Made by a program: the position numbers and the translations under genes
Source of the DNA: JANMES01 sp038329865
GTDB lineage: Bacteria; Planctomycetota; Phycisphaerae; Tepidisphaerales; Tepidisphaeraceae
Direction of reading: 5' to 3'
Assembly: GCA_038329865.1 (NCBI GenBank)
Contig: JBBQNK010000022.1
Coordinates: forward strand, 8,605 to 72,604
DNA: 64,000 nucleotides
Part shown: in pieces, positions 7,029 through 14,957 of the stretch
How the letters are laid out: every line of letters begins with the position of its first letter
How positions within the stretch are numbered: the first letter of the stretch is position 1
Notes under the pieces: model-generated
Seen by the model: only the letters and a program-made list of their open reading frames with translations
The model's database searches: none
What the model was told of the DNA's origin: nothing

Positions 7029-7117
7029 CGGAGGAGCAGGGATTCGAACCCTGGAGACCCCTTCCGGGGCCTATCAGTTTTCAAGACTGACGCATTCGAC
7101 CACTCTGCCACTCCTCC
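7029..7117 (-). tRNA. tRNA-Ser(UGA), intact
   Basis: 89 bases with acceptor stem GGAGGAG/CTCCTCC (discriminator G at 7029), anticodon stem TCAGT/ACTGA around CTTGAAA giving anticodon UGA, a long class II variable arm (CCCCGGAAGGGG) as in serine tRNAs, and a T loop TTCGAAT. CCA is not encoded. Its 3' half doubles as the attachment site of the island to its left. Confidence 0.95.
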
Positions 7118-7169
7118 GGGGAGGGCGGGGGGCATCTTAATCGCGTTCGAAATGCGCGGCAACGAGTCG

Positions 7170-8543
7170 TCACCGCCCGTGCTTTACGCGCAGACTGCGC
7201 AGTGAGCCCTTGCTCGACAAATGCTTCGAAACAATCTTTGGATGGCCAATCCGCTGCGAGAGGTAAATTCCCGAATGGCCGCTGAAGAGGTACGCGACGA
7301 AACACGCCACGGCCAGGTAAATGATGAATCCCGAGCGCAGCATGTCCGTCTGCCCTGCGGCGAAGAGCTCGATGCCCATGATCGTGCAGGCCAGCGGCGT
7401 GTTCGTCGCGCCGGCGAAGACGGCAACGAACCCGAGCCCGGCGAAAAGATCGACCGGCGCGCCCAGCATCCGGCCCATCACGTTGCCGAGCGCAGCGCCG
7501 ATGAAAAATAGAGGCGTCACTTCGCCGCCCTTAAAGCCGGTGCTCAGCGTGACGGCGGTGAACAGAATCTTCCACCACCAACTCCAGTTCGTCGCGCCGT
7601 CGGGCTTGAATGACGACAGGATCGTCACCTGCTGCAGGTGGTGCGGATCGGGGTTGACGCCCAGGCCCAGATAATCCGGCCCGATCAGCAGCGCCAGCAC
7701 GATCACGATCACACCGCCGACAGCGGGGCGGAACATCGCCCGCGGCACGAGCACTTGAAAGATTTTGTGCAGCCCGTGCGTGAGTTCGGAGAACAAAACG
7801 CTCGCCAGCCCAAACACCGCGGCGGCGATCGTGACTTTTCCGAGCATAATCCAGCTGACAGCCGGCGGGGCGGCCTGAATGAGCGAAGTGATCGAATACG
7901 CCGTGTGATGGGTGTGCCACGCGCGGGTGACGATATCGCCGACGATACTCGCGATCAGGCAAGGCAGGATCGACTGAAAACTCACCACGCCGATGGCCAG
8001 CACTTCAACCGCGAAGACCGCTCCTGCCAGCGGCGTGCCGAAGACCGCGCCGAAGCCGGCCGCGATTCCCGCCGTCAAAAGCATGCGCGTGTCGAACCGG
8101 TCGAGCTTGAAGCCGCGTGCGATCGTGCTGGCGATGCTGCCGCCCATCTGGATCGCGGTTCCTTCGCGTCCCGCCGAGCCGCCGAAGAGGTGGGTGACGA
8201 CCGTGCCGATGAGCACGAGCGGCGCCATCCGGGTCGGCACGCCGCCGCCGGGCTCGTGGATCTGATCCATGATGAGATTGTTCCCGCCTTCGACGCTTCG
8301 GCCGTAGCGGTGGTAGAGCGCGCCGATCCCCACACCGGCAATCGGGAGCAGAAACAGCAGCCACGGAATTCCGCCGGCGGTGATGTCGGTTTGCCAGCGG
8401 GTGCGGGTCGCCCATTCCAGCGCCCAGAGAAACAGCGCCACCGCGCAGCCGACCACCGCGCCCGCGGCCCCGGCGATCAGCAGCCATTTGACTGCGTATC
8501 GTGCCAACGCGATGTGCTCACGAGGATTCCATCGAAACGGCAT
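7170..8543 (-). CDS. CLC-family anion/proton antiporter, CLC-F-like
   Basis: 457 residues from ATG 8543, chosen over the TTG at 8561 because AAAGGA stands just before it. Multi-pass membrane protein with the CLC hallmarks: GSAGREGT (the GREGP-type motif with the gating glutamate) and GFKGGEVTPLFF in the second half. Where Cl- transporters have GSGIP, this one reads EGGNNLIMDQIH, resembling the fluoride-exporting CLC-F clade as I recall it. Substrate is therefore uncertain between fluoride and chloride. No fluoride riboswitch was recognised upstream. It borders the tRNA-Ser gene on the chromosomal side. Confidence 0.9.
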   Translation of the reverse strand: MPFRWNPREHIALARYAVKWLLIAGAAGAVVGCAVALFLWALEWATRTRWQTDITAGGIPWLLFLLPIAGVGIGALYHRYGRSVEGGNNLIMDQIHEPGGGVPTRMAPLVLIGTVVTHLFGGSAGREGTAIQMGGSIASTIARGFKLDRFDTRMLLTAGIAAGFGAVFGTPLAGAVFAVEVLAIGVVSFQSILPCLIASIVGDIVTRAWHTHHTAYSITSLIQAAPPAVSWIMLGKVTIAAAVFGLASVLFSELTHGLHKIFQVLVPRAMFRPAVGGVIVIVLALLIGPDYLGLGVNPDPHHLQQVTILSSFKPDGATNWSWWWKILFTAVTLSTGFKGGEVTPLFFIGAALGNVMGRMLGAPVDLFAGLGFVAVFAGATNTPLACTIMGIELFAAGQTDMLRSGFIIYLAVACFVAYLFSGHSGIYLSQRIGHPKIVSKHLSSKGSLRSLRVKHGR

Positions 8544-8791
8544 CAATTTCCTTTGCACCAAGGATACCGATCTTCACACCGGCGGAAGAATATCCTGAAA
8601 GCCAAACCCTGTCGCCCGATTATTTTTGAAAGCTAACACAAACTTATTTGTTCATTAAGATCATTCTTGCGCCGCCCCATTGTTCGATCCCTATCTTCCC
8701 GCCCTTACATCAAGCCGACGGCGGTGTTTTGATACCGCAGGTCGAAGGCCATCAAAAATAAATGCCCAACGCGGGCGGGAGAAACAGAATA

Positions 8792-11392
8792 ATGGATAAG
8801 AATAACGTCTATCAACCCATGAACAGCTCTATTAGCGGGTTCCCCATGTTGTCTCCAAGCCGGAACGACACCCGTGTCTCCAGGCGCAATCGCCGGACGT
8901 TTGCGATGGCTGCCATCGGTGCCGCCGCCGCGACGGCCATGCCGCAGTTGGCAGATGCGACGATCAACCCCGGCGACGTGGCGATTATTCGCATGAATAA
9001 CACCGGCGCGCCTAACGATAATTTTTCAATCGTGCTGTTGAAGGATGTCGTCGCCGGCGACACGCTCTTCTGGACTGACAACGGTTGGTCGAATAACACC
9101 AACGCGTTTCGCACCGGCGAAGGCGCAGGTACGACTGATCTGATCACGACAAACCTCGCGGCCGGAACCGTGCTTGATATTGCAGGCACGGGCTTTTCCA
9201 ACAGCGGCGACCAGGTTTTCCTATTCACCGGAACGGTCGCATCGCCCACGCTACTATACGGTGTCGACTGGGGTAATGCCGCGGGCTGGGATGGCAACGC
9301 GACCAGTTCCAACACGTCGGCTCTTCCGACCAGTCTGACGAGCGGAAACAACAGCACCACTTTCGATTACGGTATTTCGCTTGGAACCGCCGTCTCGTAT
9401 ACCTATACAGGAACCAGAACCGGTAACGCGACGTCTATCCTGGGTGCGATCGCCAATTCCTCCAATTGGACGTCGGGAGATGCCACCAATAATTCGTTCA
9501 CACTGGGCAATTTTACCATCACCACGGCCGGCGGCGGTGGCGGCGCAAAAAACTTGACCTGGAATGTCACGAACGGAACGTGGGACACGGCCTCGAACAA
9601 CTGGACCGGAAACGGCACGCTCTTTTCCACCGGCGACAACGTAACCTTCGGAGATGGGCACCAGGGAAATGTCACCATTATCGCCGGCGGTGTCGCCCCG
9701 GGTTCTACGCTGGTCAACAACACCAGTGGCAATTACACCTTCCAGAATGCGGGTGGCGATACAAACGGCATTACGACCGGCTCGCTTACTAAATCCGGCG
9801 CCGGAACGTTGATCCTGCTCGGCCAGAACACCTATTCCGGCGGCACGAACATTAACGGCGGCAATGTCGTCATTACGAACGACAACCAACTCGGCAACAG
9901 CACTGGCTCGATCAGCTTGGGCGGCGGTGAGTTAGACACTGCAGCCGCCATCACCTCCGCAAGGGCCGTCTCTCTGTCTGCCGCCACAAATAACACCATC
10001 GATACTAAGGGATTCGCCTCAACGTTCGGTGGAATCTCCGGCAACGGAACTCTCACGGTGACCGGCGGGGGAATCGTGTCAGCGACAAGCCTCACGGGGG
10101 CTTCAAATCTCAACATCGATACCAACACCGGATTTACGAATACATCGGTCTATGCGCAAACGACCGGGTCGCTCAACGTATCAACCGGCGGAAATTTTAC
10201 ACTCGATTACGCCGGTACCGGGACCTCAACGATCGTCGGTGCAACGATCAACGGTGCATTGGTTCTCAAAACCGGTACGCCGCGATTAAATTTCAATACG
10301 GGAACGGTCAGTGGCAACGGAACGCTTCAAGTGCAGGTATCCGGCACGCTGATCAGCAACACCTCCGGCACGGCCGCAGGCACGGTCAATATCGGAATCA
10401 TTCTCAATTCCACTAATACGACCGGCGCCGGCTTCACCAAAGGCGATGTCACAGCTGCAGGCAATTATACAGCCGGCAACTTCGTCACCACGATTGGCGG
10501 AACCAAAGCCACCAGCCCCGTGGTGGGAAATTTGATCATCGGCGGAGTCATTTCCGGCTATGCCGATTTAAACCTCACCAACAGCAGCAGCAATGGCGGC
10601 GGCGGTGGAGAGATCACGTTGAATGCCGCGAACACTTACACCGGCACGACGACGATCAACTACGGTACGCCTGACGTGGCCGGTACTGCGGCCGTAACGC
10701 TTGGGATCGATGACGCGTTGCCGACAACGACCAGCGTCGTTGCCGGGACGCAACTTAATTTCACCGTGCCCGTGCTTGATATGAACGGGCATAACCAGCA
10801 CATCGTCTCCCTGTCGGACGGGCAATTCGCTAGCGCGACGAAATTCCTGACCATCACCAACAAAGGATCTGTCGATTCGACATTGACGATCGACGGCAAC
10901 ATCACGCCCGCCACCAGTTTCAGCGGCGTGATCGCAGATGGGTCGACAAACAAGGTTGCCCTAAGCAAAGCAGGAACCAATGCCCAAACGCTGTCGGGCA
11001 TCAACACCTATTCCGGTGATACAAACGTCACCGGCGGTAACCTGACGATTGCCAGCACCGGTTCGATCAAAAACAGTAACACTTTCGTCAGCGGCGGGGC
11101 GGCTGTCCTTGAGTTAGACGGCACCGCCGATACAGACGCCTTGGGAGACACGAAGAGCCTGTCGCTCGCTAACGGTGGAACGGCGTTCCTCAATTTTGTC
11201 GGTATCGAACACGTCGGATCCCTCACGCTCGATGGAACCACCTATTACGACGGTCTGTTCACTTCGACCGATAACCCCTCTTATTTCAGTGGTACGGGCG
11301 CGATCGCAGTTCCCGAACCCACTTCTCTGGGAGTGATCGGAATGGCCGGAGTGGGATTGCTCGCACGGCGGCGGCGTGCTCGCAAGGCATGA
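8792..11392 (+). CDS. Beta-strand-repeat surface protein with PEP-CTERM
   Basis: 866 residues from ATG 8792 (GGGAGA upstream; an earlier ATG at 8762 has no site). A long signal region with basic residues (SRRNRRTFAMAAIGAAAA) precedes a domain at about 55-230, then many repeats of the autotransporter-associated beta strand type (KSGAGTLILLGQNTYSGGT, LNAANTYTGTTTINYG, QTLSGINTYSGDTNVTGG). It ends with VPEPTSLGVIGMAGVGLL followed by basic residues, a PEP-CTERM sorting signal. Asn, Thr and Gly dominate. Likely exported and anchored or released at the cell surface. No C-terminal autotransporter barrel. A strong terminator follows. Confidence 0.88.
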   Translation: MDKNNVYQPMNSSISGFPMLSPSRNDTRVSRRNRRTFAMAAIGAAAATAMPQLADATINPGDVAIIRMNNTGAPNDNFSIVLLKDVVAGDTLFWTDNGWSNNTNAFRTGEGAGTTDLITTNLAAGTVLDIAGTGFSNSGDQVFLFTGTVASPTLLYGVDWGNAAGWDGNATSSNTSALPTSLTSGNNSTTFDYGISLGTAVSYTYTGTRTGNATSILGAIANSSNWTSGDATNNSFTLGNFTITTAGGGGGAKNLTWNVTNGTWDTASNNWTGNGTLFSTGDNVTFGDGHQGNVTIIAGGVAPGSTLVNNTSGNYTFQNAGGDTNGITTGSLTKSGAGTLILLGQNTYSGGTNINGGNVVITNDNQLGNSTGSISLGGGELDTAAAITSARAVSLSAATNNTIDTKGFASTFGGISGNGTLTVTGGGIVSATSLTGASNLNIDTNTGFTNTSVYAQTTGSLNVSTGGNFTLDYAGTGTSTIVGATINGALVLKTGTPRLNFNTGTVSGNGTLQVQVSGTLISNTSGTAAGTVNIGIILNSTNTTGAGFTKGDVTAAGNYTAGNFVTTIGGTKATSPVVGNLIIGGVISGYADLNLTNSSSNGGGGGEITLNAANTYTGTTTINYGTPDVAGTAAVTLGIDDALPTTTSVVAGTQLNFTVPVLDMNGHNQHIVSLSDGQFASATKFLTITNKGSVDSTLTIDGNITPATSFSGVIADGSTNKVALSKAGTNAQTLSGINTYSGDTNVTGGNLTIASTGSIKNSNTFVSGGAAVLELDGTADTDALGDTKSLSLANGGTAFLNFVGIEHVGSLTLDGTTYYDGLFTSTDNPSYFSGTGAIAVPEPTSLGVIGMAGVGLLARRRRARKA

Positions 11393-11416
11393 GCGGAGTT
11401 ATGCATCGGGGGAGAC

Positions 11417-11449
11417 AGATCGATCGGGCGTGCCCGATCGATCTTTTTT
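11417..11449 (+). terminator. Intrinsic terminator after surface-protein gene
   Basis: A perfect 12-bp stem, GATCGATCGGGC (11418-11429) with GCCCGATCGATC (11432-11443), two-base loop, then TTTTTT at 11444-11449. Placed 25 bases after the stop of the PEP-CTERM gene. Confidence 0.9.
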
Positions 11450-11474
11450 GCGCTCACCGGACTAGAATGTCGAT

Positions 11475-14165
11475 ATGCCGTCCGCAATCGATCCAGAATC
11501 GCAACGCCTAATCGACGACCGCGATCGCAAAGCCAACTGGAAACGCTGGGGGCCCTACCTTTCCGAGCGGCAGTGGGCGACCGTGCGCGAAGACTACTCC
11601 GCCGACGGCGATTGCTGGAATTATTTTCCGCACGATCACGCCCGCAGCCGCGCCTATCGCTGGGGCGAAGACGGGTTGCTCGGCATTTGCGATCGCGAGT
11701 GCCGGCTCTGCTTTGGAATCGCGCTGTGGAACGGCAAGGATCGCATCCTCAAGGAACGACCATTCGGGCTGACCAATACCGAAGGCAATCACGGCGAAGA
11801 CGTGAAGGAAGCCTATTTTTATCTCGACTCGAGCCCGACGCATTCCTATCTGAAGGGCCTTTACAAATATCCGCAGGCGGAGTTTCCGTATGAACAACTC
11901 GTGACCGAGAACGGCAAACGCACCCGTGAAGATCGCGAGTTCGAGATCGAAGACACCGGCATTTTTGACGAGAATAAATATTTCGACGTGACGGCCGAGT
12001 ACGCTAAGGCCGCGCCGGACAGCGTGCTGATTCGGCTGACGATCGCCAACCGCGGGCCTGATGACGCAGAAATCACGGTCCTGCCGACGTTCTGGTTCCG
12101 CAACTCGTGGCTGTGGGGCTGCACGCACGAAGGGTGCGAGCCCAAGCCGCTGATCCAGCGGAAGGGCGACACCACGCTGCAGTGTGATCACGTTTCGCTC
12201 GGCCGATTCATCTGCCAGACCGATCCTTCCAACGCCCGCGATGTCGCGGAGCTCGTCTTTACTGACAACGTCAGCAACAGCCAAAAGCTTTTCAATTCGG
12301 CCAACGCGATGAAGCACGTGAAGGACGGGTTTCACGACTTCGTCGTCCATGACAACGAGGCGGCGGTCGATCGCAAATCAGGCACGAAGGCGGCCTGGGT
12401 TTACAAGCTGAAAATCCCTGCGGGCCAGCAGGTTCAGCTTCGGCTGCGGTTCGATCCCGCCGAGCAATCACCCAAGGCGCCGTTCGGCGAAGCATTCGAC
12501 CGCGTATTTTCAGACCGGATCAAAGAGGCCGACACGTTCTACGAACCGCGCATCCCCGCCAAGCTGGATCCAATCCGCCGCCAGACAATGCGGCAGGCGT
12601 ACGCGGGGCTGCTCTGGAGCAAGCAGTTCTATCACTACGTGGTGTACGACTGGATCAAAGGCGACCCGAACGAGCCACCGCCGCCCGCGAGTCGTAAGCA
12701 CGGGCGGAACTCGGATTGGAAGCATTTGTTTAATCGCGACGTGATATCCATGCCCGACAACTGGGAGTATCCGTGGTACGCCTCGTGGGATCTGGCGTTT
12801 CACATGATCCCGTTCTCGCAGATCGATCCGGACTTTGCCAAGCAGCAGTTGATCCTGCTTCTGCGCGAGTGGTACATGCACCCGAACGGGCAAATCCCCG
12901 CCTATGAATTTTCTTTTTCCGATGCGAACCCGCCGGTGCACGCGTGGGCGTGCTGGCGCGTTTACAAGATGACGGCCCCGCGCGGGAAGCGCGATCGAAT
13001 GTTTTTGGCAAGGGCTTTCCAAAAACTGATGATTAATTTCACCTGGTGGGTGAACCGCAAGGACATCAACGGCAAAAACATCTTCGCCGGTGGATTCCTG
13101 GGGCTCGATAACATCGGCGTGTTCGACCGCAGCCAGCCGCTGCCCACCGGCGGGCAGCTCGACCAAGCCGACGGCACGGCGTGGATGGCGTTCTTCTGCC
13201 TCACCATGCTCTCCATGGCGCTGGAACTGGCGAGCGAAGACCCATCGTATGAAGACGTCGCCAGCAAATTCTTCGAACATTTCGTGAGCATCACCGACGC
13301 AATCAACGACATCGGCCACAAAGGCCTGTGGAACGAAACCGACGGATTTTACTACGACCAGATTCAGCTCGACGGCCATTGCACGCCGATGCAGGTGCGC
13401 TCGCTCGTGGGGCTGATCCCGATGCTCGCGGTTGAAGTTCTGGAAGATTCGCAGATCGACAAATTGCCCGGATTCAAAAAGCGAATGAACTGGTTTCTCG
13501 AGCACCGCACGGATTTGGCGCCGCTCATTTCATACATGACCTACCGCGCCGGCGATCACAACGGCCACCACCTGCTGGCCGTGCCGTCGCGCGAGCGATT
13601 GATCTCGATGTTGAAATACATGCTCGACGAGAAGGAGTTTCTTTCGCCGCACGGCATTCGGTCGCTTTCGAGGATTCATCTCGATCATCCCTTCGTCTTG
13701 AATGCTGCCGGGAAGGATCACGTCGTGAAATACATGCCGGCCGAATCGACGACGGGGTTGTTCGGCGGGAACAGCAACTGGCGCGGGCCGATCTGGATGC
13801 CGCTGAACTATCTGCTGATCGAGGCGCTCGAGCGGTATCACCACTTTTACGGCGAAACAATGACGGTGGAATGCCCGACCGGCTCAGGGAAAATGATGAC
13901 TCTGCAGCAGGTGGCGAAGTTCCTGTCGGCGAGAGTTTCAGCGCTGTTCCTGCCCACCGCCACGGGCCGCCGGCCGTTCGCGGGAGAGGACGATCGCTTT
14001 CATTCCGACGCCAACTGGCAGGGCCTGACGCTCTTTCACGAATACTTTGACGGCGATACCGGCAGGGGGCTCGGGGCATCGCACCAGACGGGGTGGACGT
14101 CGCTCATCGTCCGCCTGATGACCAATTCGAAACAAGCGATCGCTGACGAAGACCACTCGCTATGA
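11475..14165 (+). CDS. GH63/MGH1-like glycoside hydrolase (glucosidase)
   Basis: 896 residues. The N-terminal part (SERQWATVREDYSADGDCWN, then YRWGEDGLLGI) and the (alpha/alpha)6-barrel part (NWEYPWYASWDLAFHMIPFS, LDNIGVFDRSQPLP, QLDQADGTAWMAFFCL, GNSNWRGPIWMPLNYLLIEA) are typical of the bacterial glucosidases related to family GH63 and mannosylglycerate hydrolase. WDLAFH and the later DGTAWMA and NWRGPIWMP blocks line the active site. No signal peptide, so cytoplasmic, probably acting on an alpha-glucoside or compatible solute. ATG 11475 lies only six bases after a TAGAAT box, so the mRNA may be leaderless. Confidence 0.9.
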   Translation: MPSAIDPESQRLIDDRDRKANWKRWGPYLSERQWATVREDYSADGDCWNYFPHDHARSRAYRWGEDGLLGICDRECRLCFGIALWNGKDRILKERPFGLTNTEGNHGEDVKEAYFYLDSSPTHSYLKGLYKYPQAEFPYEQLVTENGKRTREDREFEIEDTGIFDENKYFDVTAEYAKAAPDSVLIRLTIANRGPDDAEITVLPTFWFRNSWLWGCTHEGCEPKPLIQRKGDTTLQCDHVSLGRFICQTDPSNARDVAELVFTDNVSNSQKLFNSANAMKHVKDGFHDFVVHDNEAAVDRKSGTKAAWVYKLKIPAGQQVQLRLRFDPAEQSPKAPFGEAFDRVFSDRIKEADTFYEPRIPAKLDPIRRQTMRQAYAGLLWSKQFYHYVVYDWIKGDPNEPPPPASRKHGRNSDWKHLFNRDVISMPDNWEYPWYASWDLAFHMIPFSQIDPDFAKQQLILLLREWYMHPNGQIPAYEFSFSDANPPVHAWACWRVYKMTAPRGKRDRMFLARAFQKLMINFTWWVNRKDINGKNIFAGGFLGLDNIGVFDRSQPLPTGGQLDQADGTAWMAFFCLTMLSMALELASEDPSYEDVASKFFEHFVSITDAINDIGHKGLWNETDGFYYDQIQLDGHCTPMQVRSLVGLIPMLAVEVLEDSQIDKLPGFKKRMNWFLEHRTDLAPLISYMTYRAGDHNGHHLLAVPSRERLISMLKYMLDEKEFLSPHGIRSLSRIHLDHPFVLNAAGKDHVVKYMPAESTTGLFGGNSNWRGPIWMPLNYLLIEALERYHHFYGETMTVECPTGSGKMMTLQQVAKFLSARVSALFLPTATGRRPFAGEDDRFHSDANWQGLTLFHEYFDGDTGRGLGASHQTGWTSLIVRLMTNSKQAIADEDHSL

Positions 14166-14411
14166 TCATCGCCAGATGACGGTACAGGCGACATAAACGT
14201 CATCAAGCCATCATGTCATACATCGTTTGCACGCAGTTCCGGACTTTCCCTTAGTCGAAATAAAATCACGCGCTCACAACAAATTGGCATGCCGTTCGTT
14301 ATACCGTTCGTGTGAAGCCATTGCCCCCGGCCGATGATTTGGCCGGTCAGAAAGTAGGACAAGAAGCTTTGCACGTGCTGTTTTTGTACGCAGCCGGCTT
14401 AAGCGATCTTC

Positions 14412-14440
14412 GCTTTGAATCGCAATTGCGATTTCAAAGC
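14412..14440. repeat. Near-perfect 29-base palindrome
   Basis: GCTTTGAATCGCAA and its complement with one bulged base, with almost no loop, 17 bases before a small membrane-protein gene. Possible regulator site or transcript hairpin. The rest of the gap 14166-14411 shows nothing. Confidence 0.5.
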
Positions 14441-14457
14441 TGCAAGGATGTAACGCC

Positions 14458-14655
14458 ATGACGAACACACTTGATATTCTCACCCGCGTCGCCAAATTGC
14501 TCGTCTGTCTCGCTATCGCCGCCGTCGTCATCTGGCGCGGTAACTCGGCCGATGCAACCACCGGTCTCCCCATCCCGCAGGTCATGTGCGCGGTGTTTGG
14601 TATGGTGCTGGCCATCACCGGATTTGCGCTGGCGACCGATCGCCCCAACGACTGA
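14458..14655 (+). CDS. Small membrane protein, two helices
   Basis: 65 residues: a first hydrophobic helix (KLLVCLAIAAVVIW, about 13-27), a short polar loop (GNSADATTGLP), a second helix (VMCAVFGMVLAITGFALA, about 42-59) and the tail TDRPND. AAGGA stands nine bases before ATG 14458. No family recognised. It precedes the thrS leader promoter by about 40 bases and is not obviously related to thrS. Confidence 0.6.
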   Translation: MTNTLDILTRVAKLLVCLAIAAVVIWRGNSADATTGLPIPQVMCAVFGMVLAITGFALATDRPND

Positions 14656-14691
14656 TCGCACGACTGATCCTACAACGCTCTAATCCGGCAT

Positions 14692-14720
14692 TTGACCCGC
14701 CTGCGCCGGCGGCGTATATT
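14692..14720 (+). promoter_or_regulatory. Sigma70-type promoter of thrS leader
   Basis: TTGACC (14692-14697), 17-base spacer, TATATT (14715-14720). The predicted start of transcription near 14727 is about three bases before the leader ATG at 14730, so the leader would be translated from an almost leaderless transcript. Confidence 0.8.
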
Positions 14721-14729
14721 TCCACGCAC

Positions 14730-14783
14730 ATGCGAAACGATTCGCTCAACACGACGACGACCACGACTACCCGCGGGTGGTGA
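14730..14783 (+). CDS. thrS leader peptide (seven threonines)
   Basis: The 17-residue reading MRNDSLNTTTTTTTRGW has seven consecutive threonine codons (14751-14771, mixed ACG, ACC and ACT) ten codons or fewer before its stop. It lies between a good promoter and an intrinsic terminator in front of threonyl-tRNA synthetase. This is the classical layout of a ribosome-mediated attenuation leader: shortage of charged tRNA-Thr stalls the ribosome in the threonine run. The stop-codon region (GGG TGG TGA) itself forms one arm of the proposed antiterminator. Confidence 0.85.
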   Translation: MRNDSLNTTTTTTTRGW

Positions 14784-14850
14784 AGGCGTCGCGTTAACCC
14801 GATACGACGATCACCGCCCGGTTCTTTTTGAGCCGGGCGATTTTGTTTGG
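14774..14850 (+). promoter_or_regulatory. thrS: thrS transcription attenuator
   Basis: Terminator: CGCCCGG (14815-14821) pairs with CCGGGCG (14833-14839), followed by ATTTTGTTTGG. Antiterminator: CGGGTGGTGA (14774-14783, the end of the leader ORF) pairs with TCACCGCCCG (14811-14820) over ten positions with a single G-U wobble. The two structures share 14815-14820 and exclude each other. A ribosome reaching the leader stop covers 14774-14783 and lets the terminator form; one stalled at the threonine codons leaves the antiterminator free. Pairings were read by eye; the mechanism is inferred from known attenuators. Confidence 0.8.
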
Positions 14851-14862
14851 CGGAAGAGAGGC

Positions 14863-14938
14863 AGGACTTAGGCGAAAGGACTTAGGACTTAGTGAACATT
14901 GGTTTTTACTAAGTCCTAAGTCCTGAGTCCTAAGTCCT
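14863..14938. repeat. Word palindrome (ACTTAGG type) before thrS
   Basis: Arms 14863-14893 and 14908-14938, 31 bases each, complementary at 27 of 31 positions. Each arm repeats the word GGACTTA. It lies after the attenuator and 20 bases before the thrS ATG. Confidence 0.85.
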
Positions 14939-14957
14939 CCTCGGAACGAGGCTCATC

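Larger units (their letters stand above)
1711..7085. mobile_element. Genomic island integrated in tRNA-Ser, decayed
   Basis: The two copies of the 33-bp tRNA-Ser core (1711-1743 and 7053-7085) bound about 5.3 kb that is visibly less GC-rich than the flanks and full of genes with no housekeeping role: unknown proteins, a DNA adenine methylase, an HNH nuclease tail and a truncated cytosine methyltransferase. The gene nearest the intact tRNA (6359-6664) resembles the N-terminal part of a tyrosine recombinase, the usual integrase position, but no catalytic domain is present. I infer an immobile remnant or a satellite dependent on an outside integrase. Confidence 0.8.

Noticed and set aside
6655..7140. 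ORF across the island end and tRNA-Ser
   Set aside because: It runs through hairpins and the tRNA gene, low-complexity Gly/Arg/Thr; not protein-like.
7638..8636. Long plus-strand ORF opposite the CLC gene
   Set aside because: Antisense to a strong membrane-protein gene; its Arg/Asp/His-rich reading is typical of the complementary strand of GC-rich codons.
8544..8791. Fluoride riboswitch in front of the CLC gene
   Set aside because: I looked for the conserved pseudoknot pattern on the minus strand and did not see it.
12510..13505. Minus-strand ORF of 331 codons inside the glycoside hydrolase gene
   Set aside because: Lies wholly opposite a well-supported gene; no ribosome site, no family.
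14784..14957. T-box in front of thrS
   Set aside because: No T-box consensus sequence or specifier stem seen; the threonine leader explains the control.
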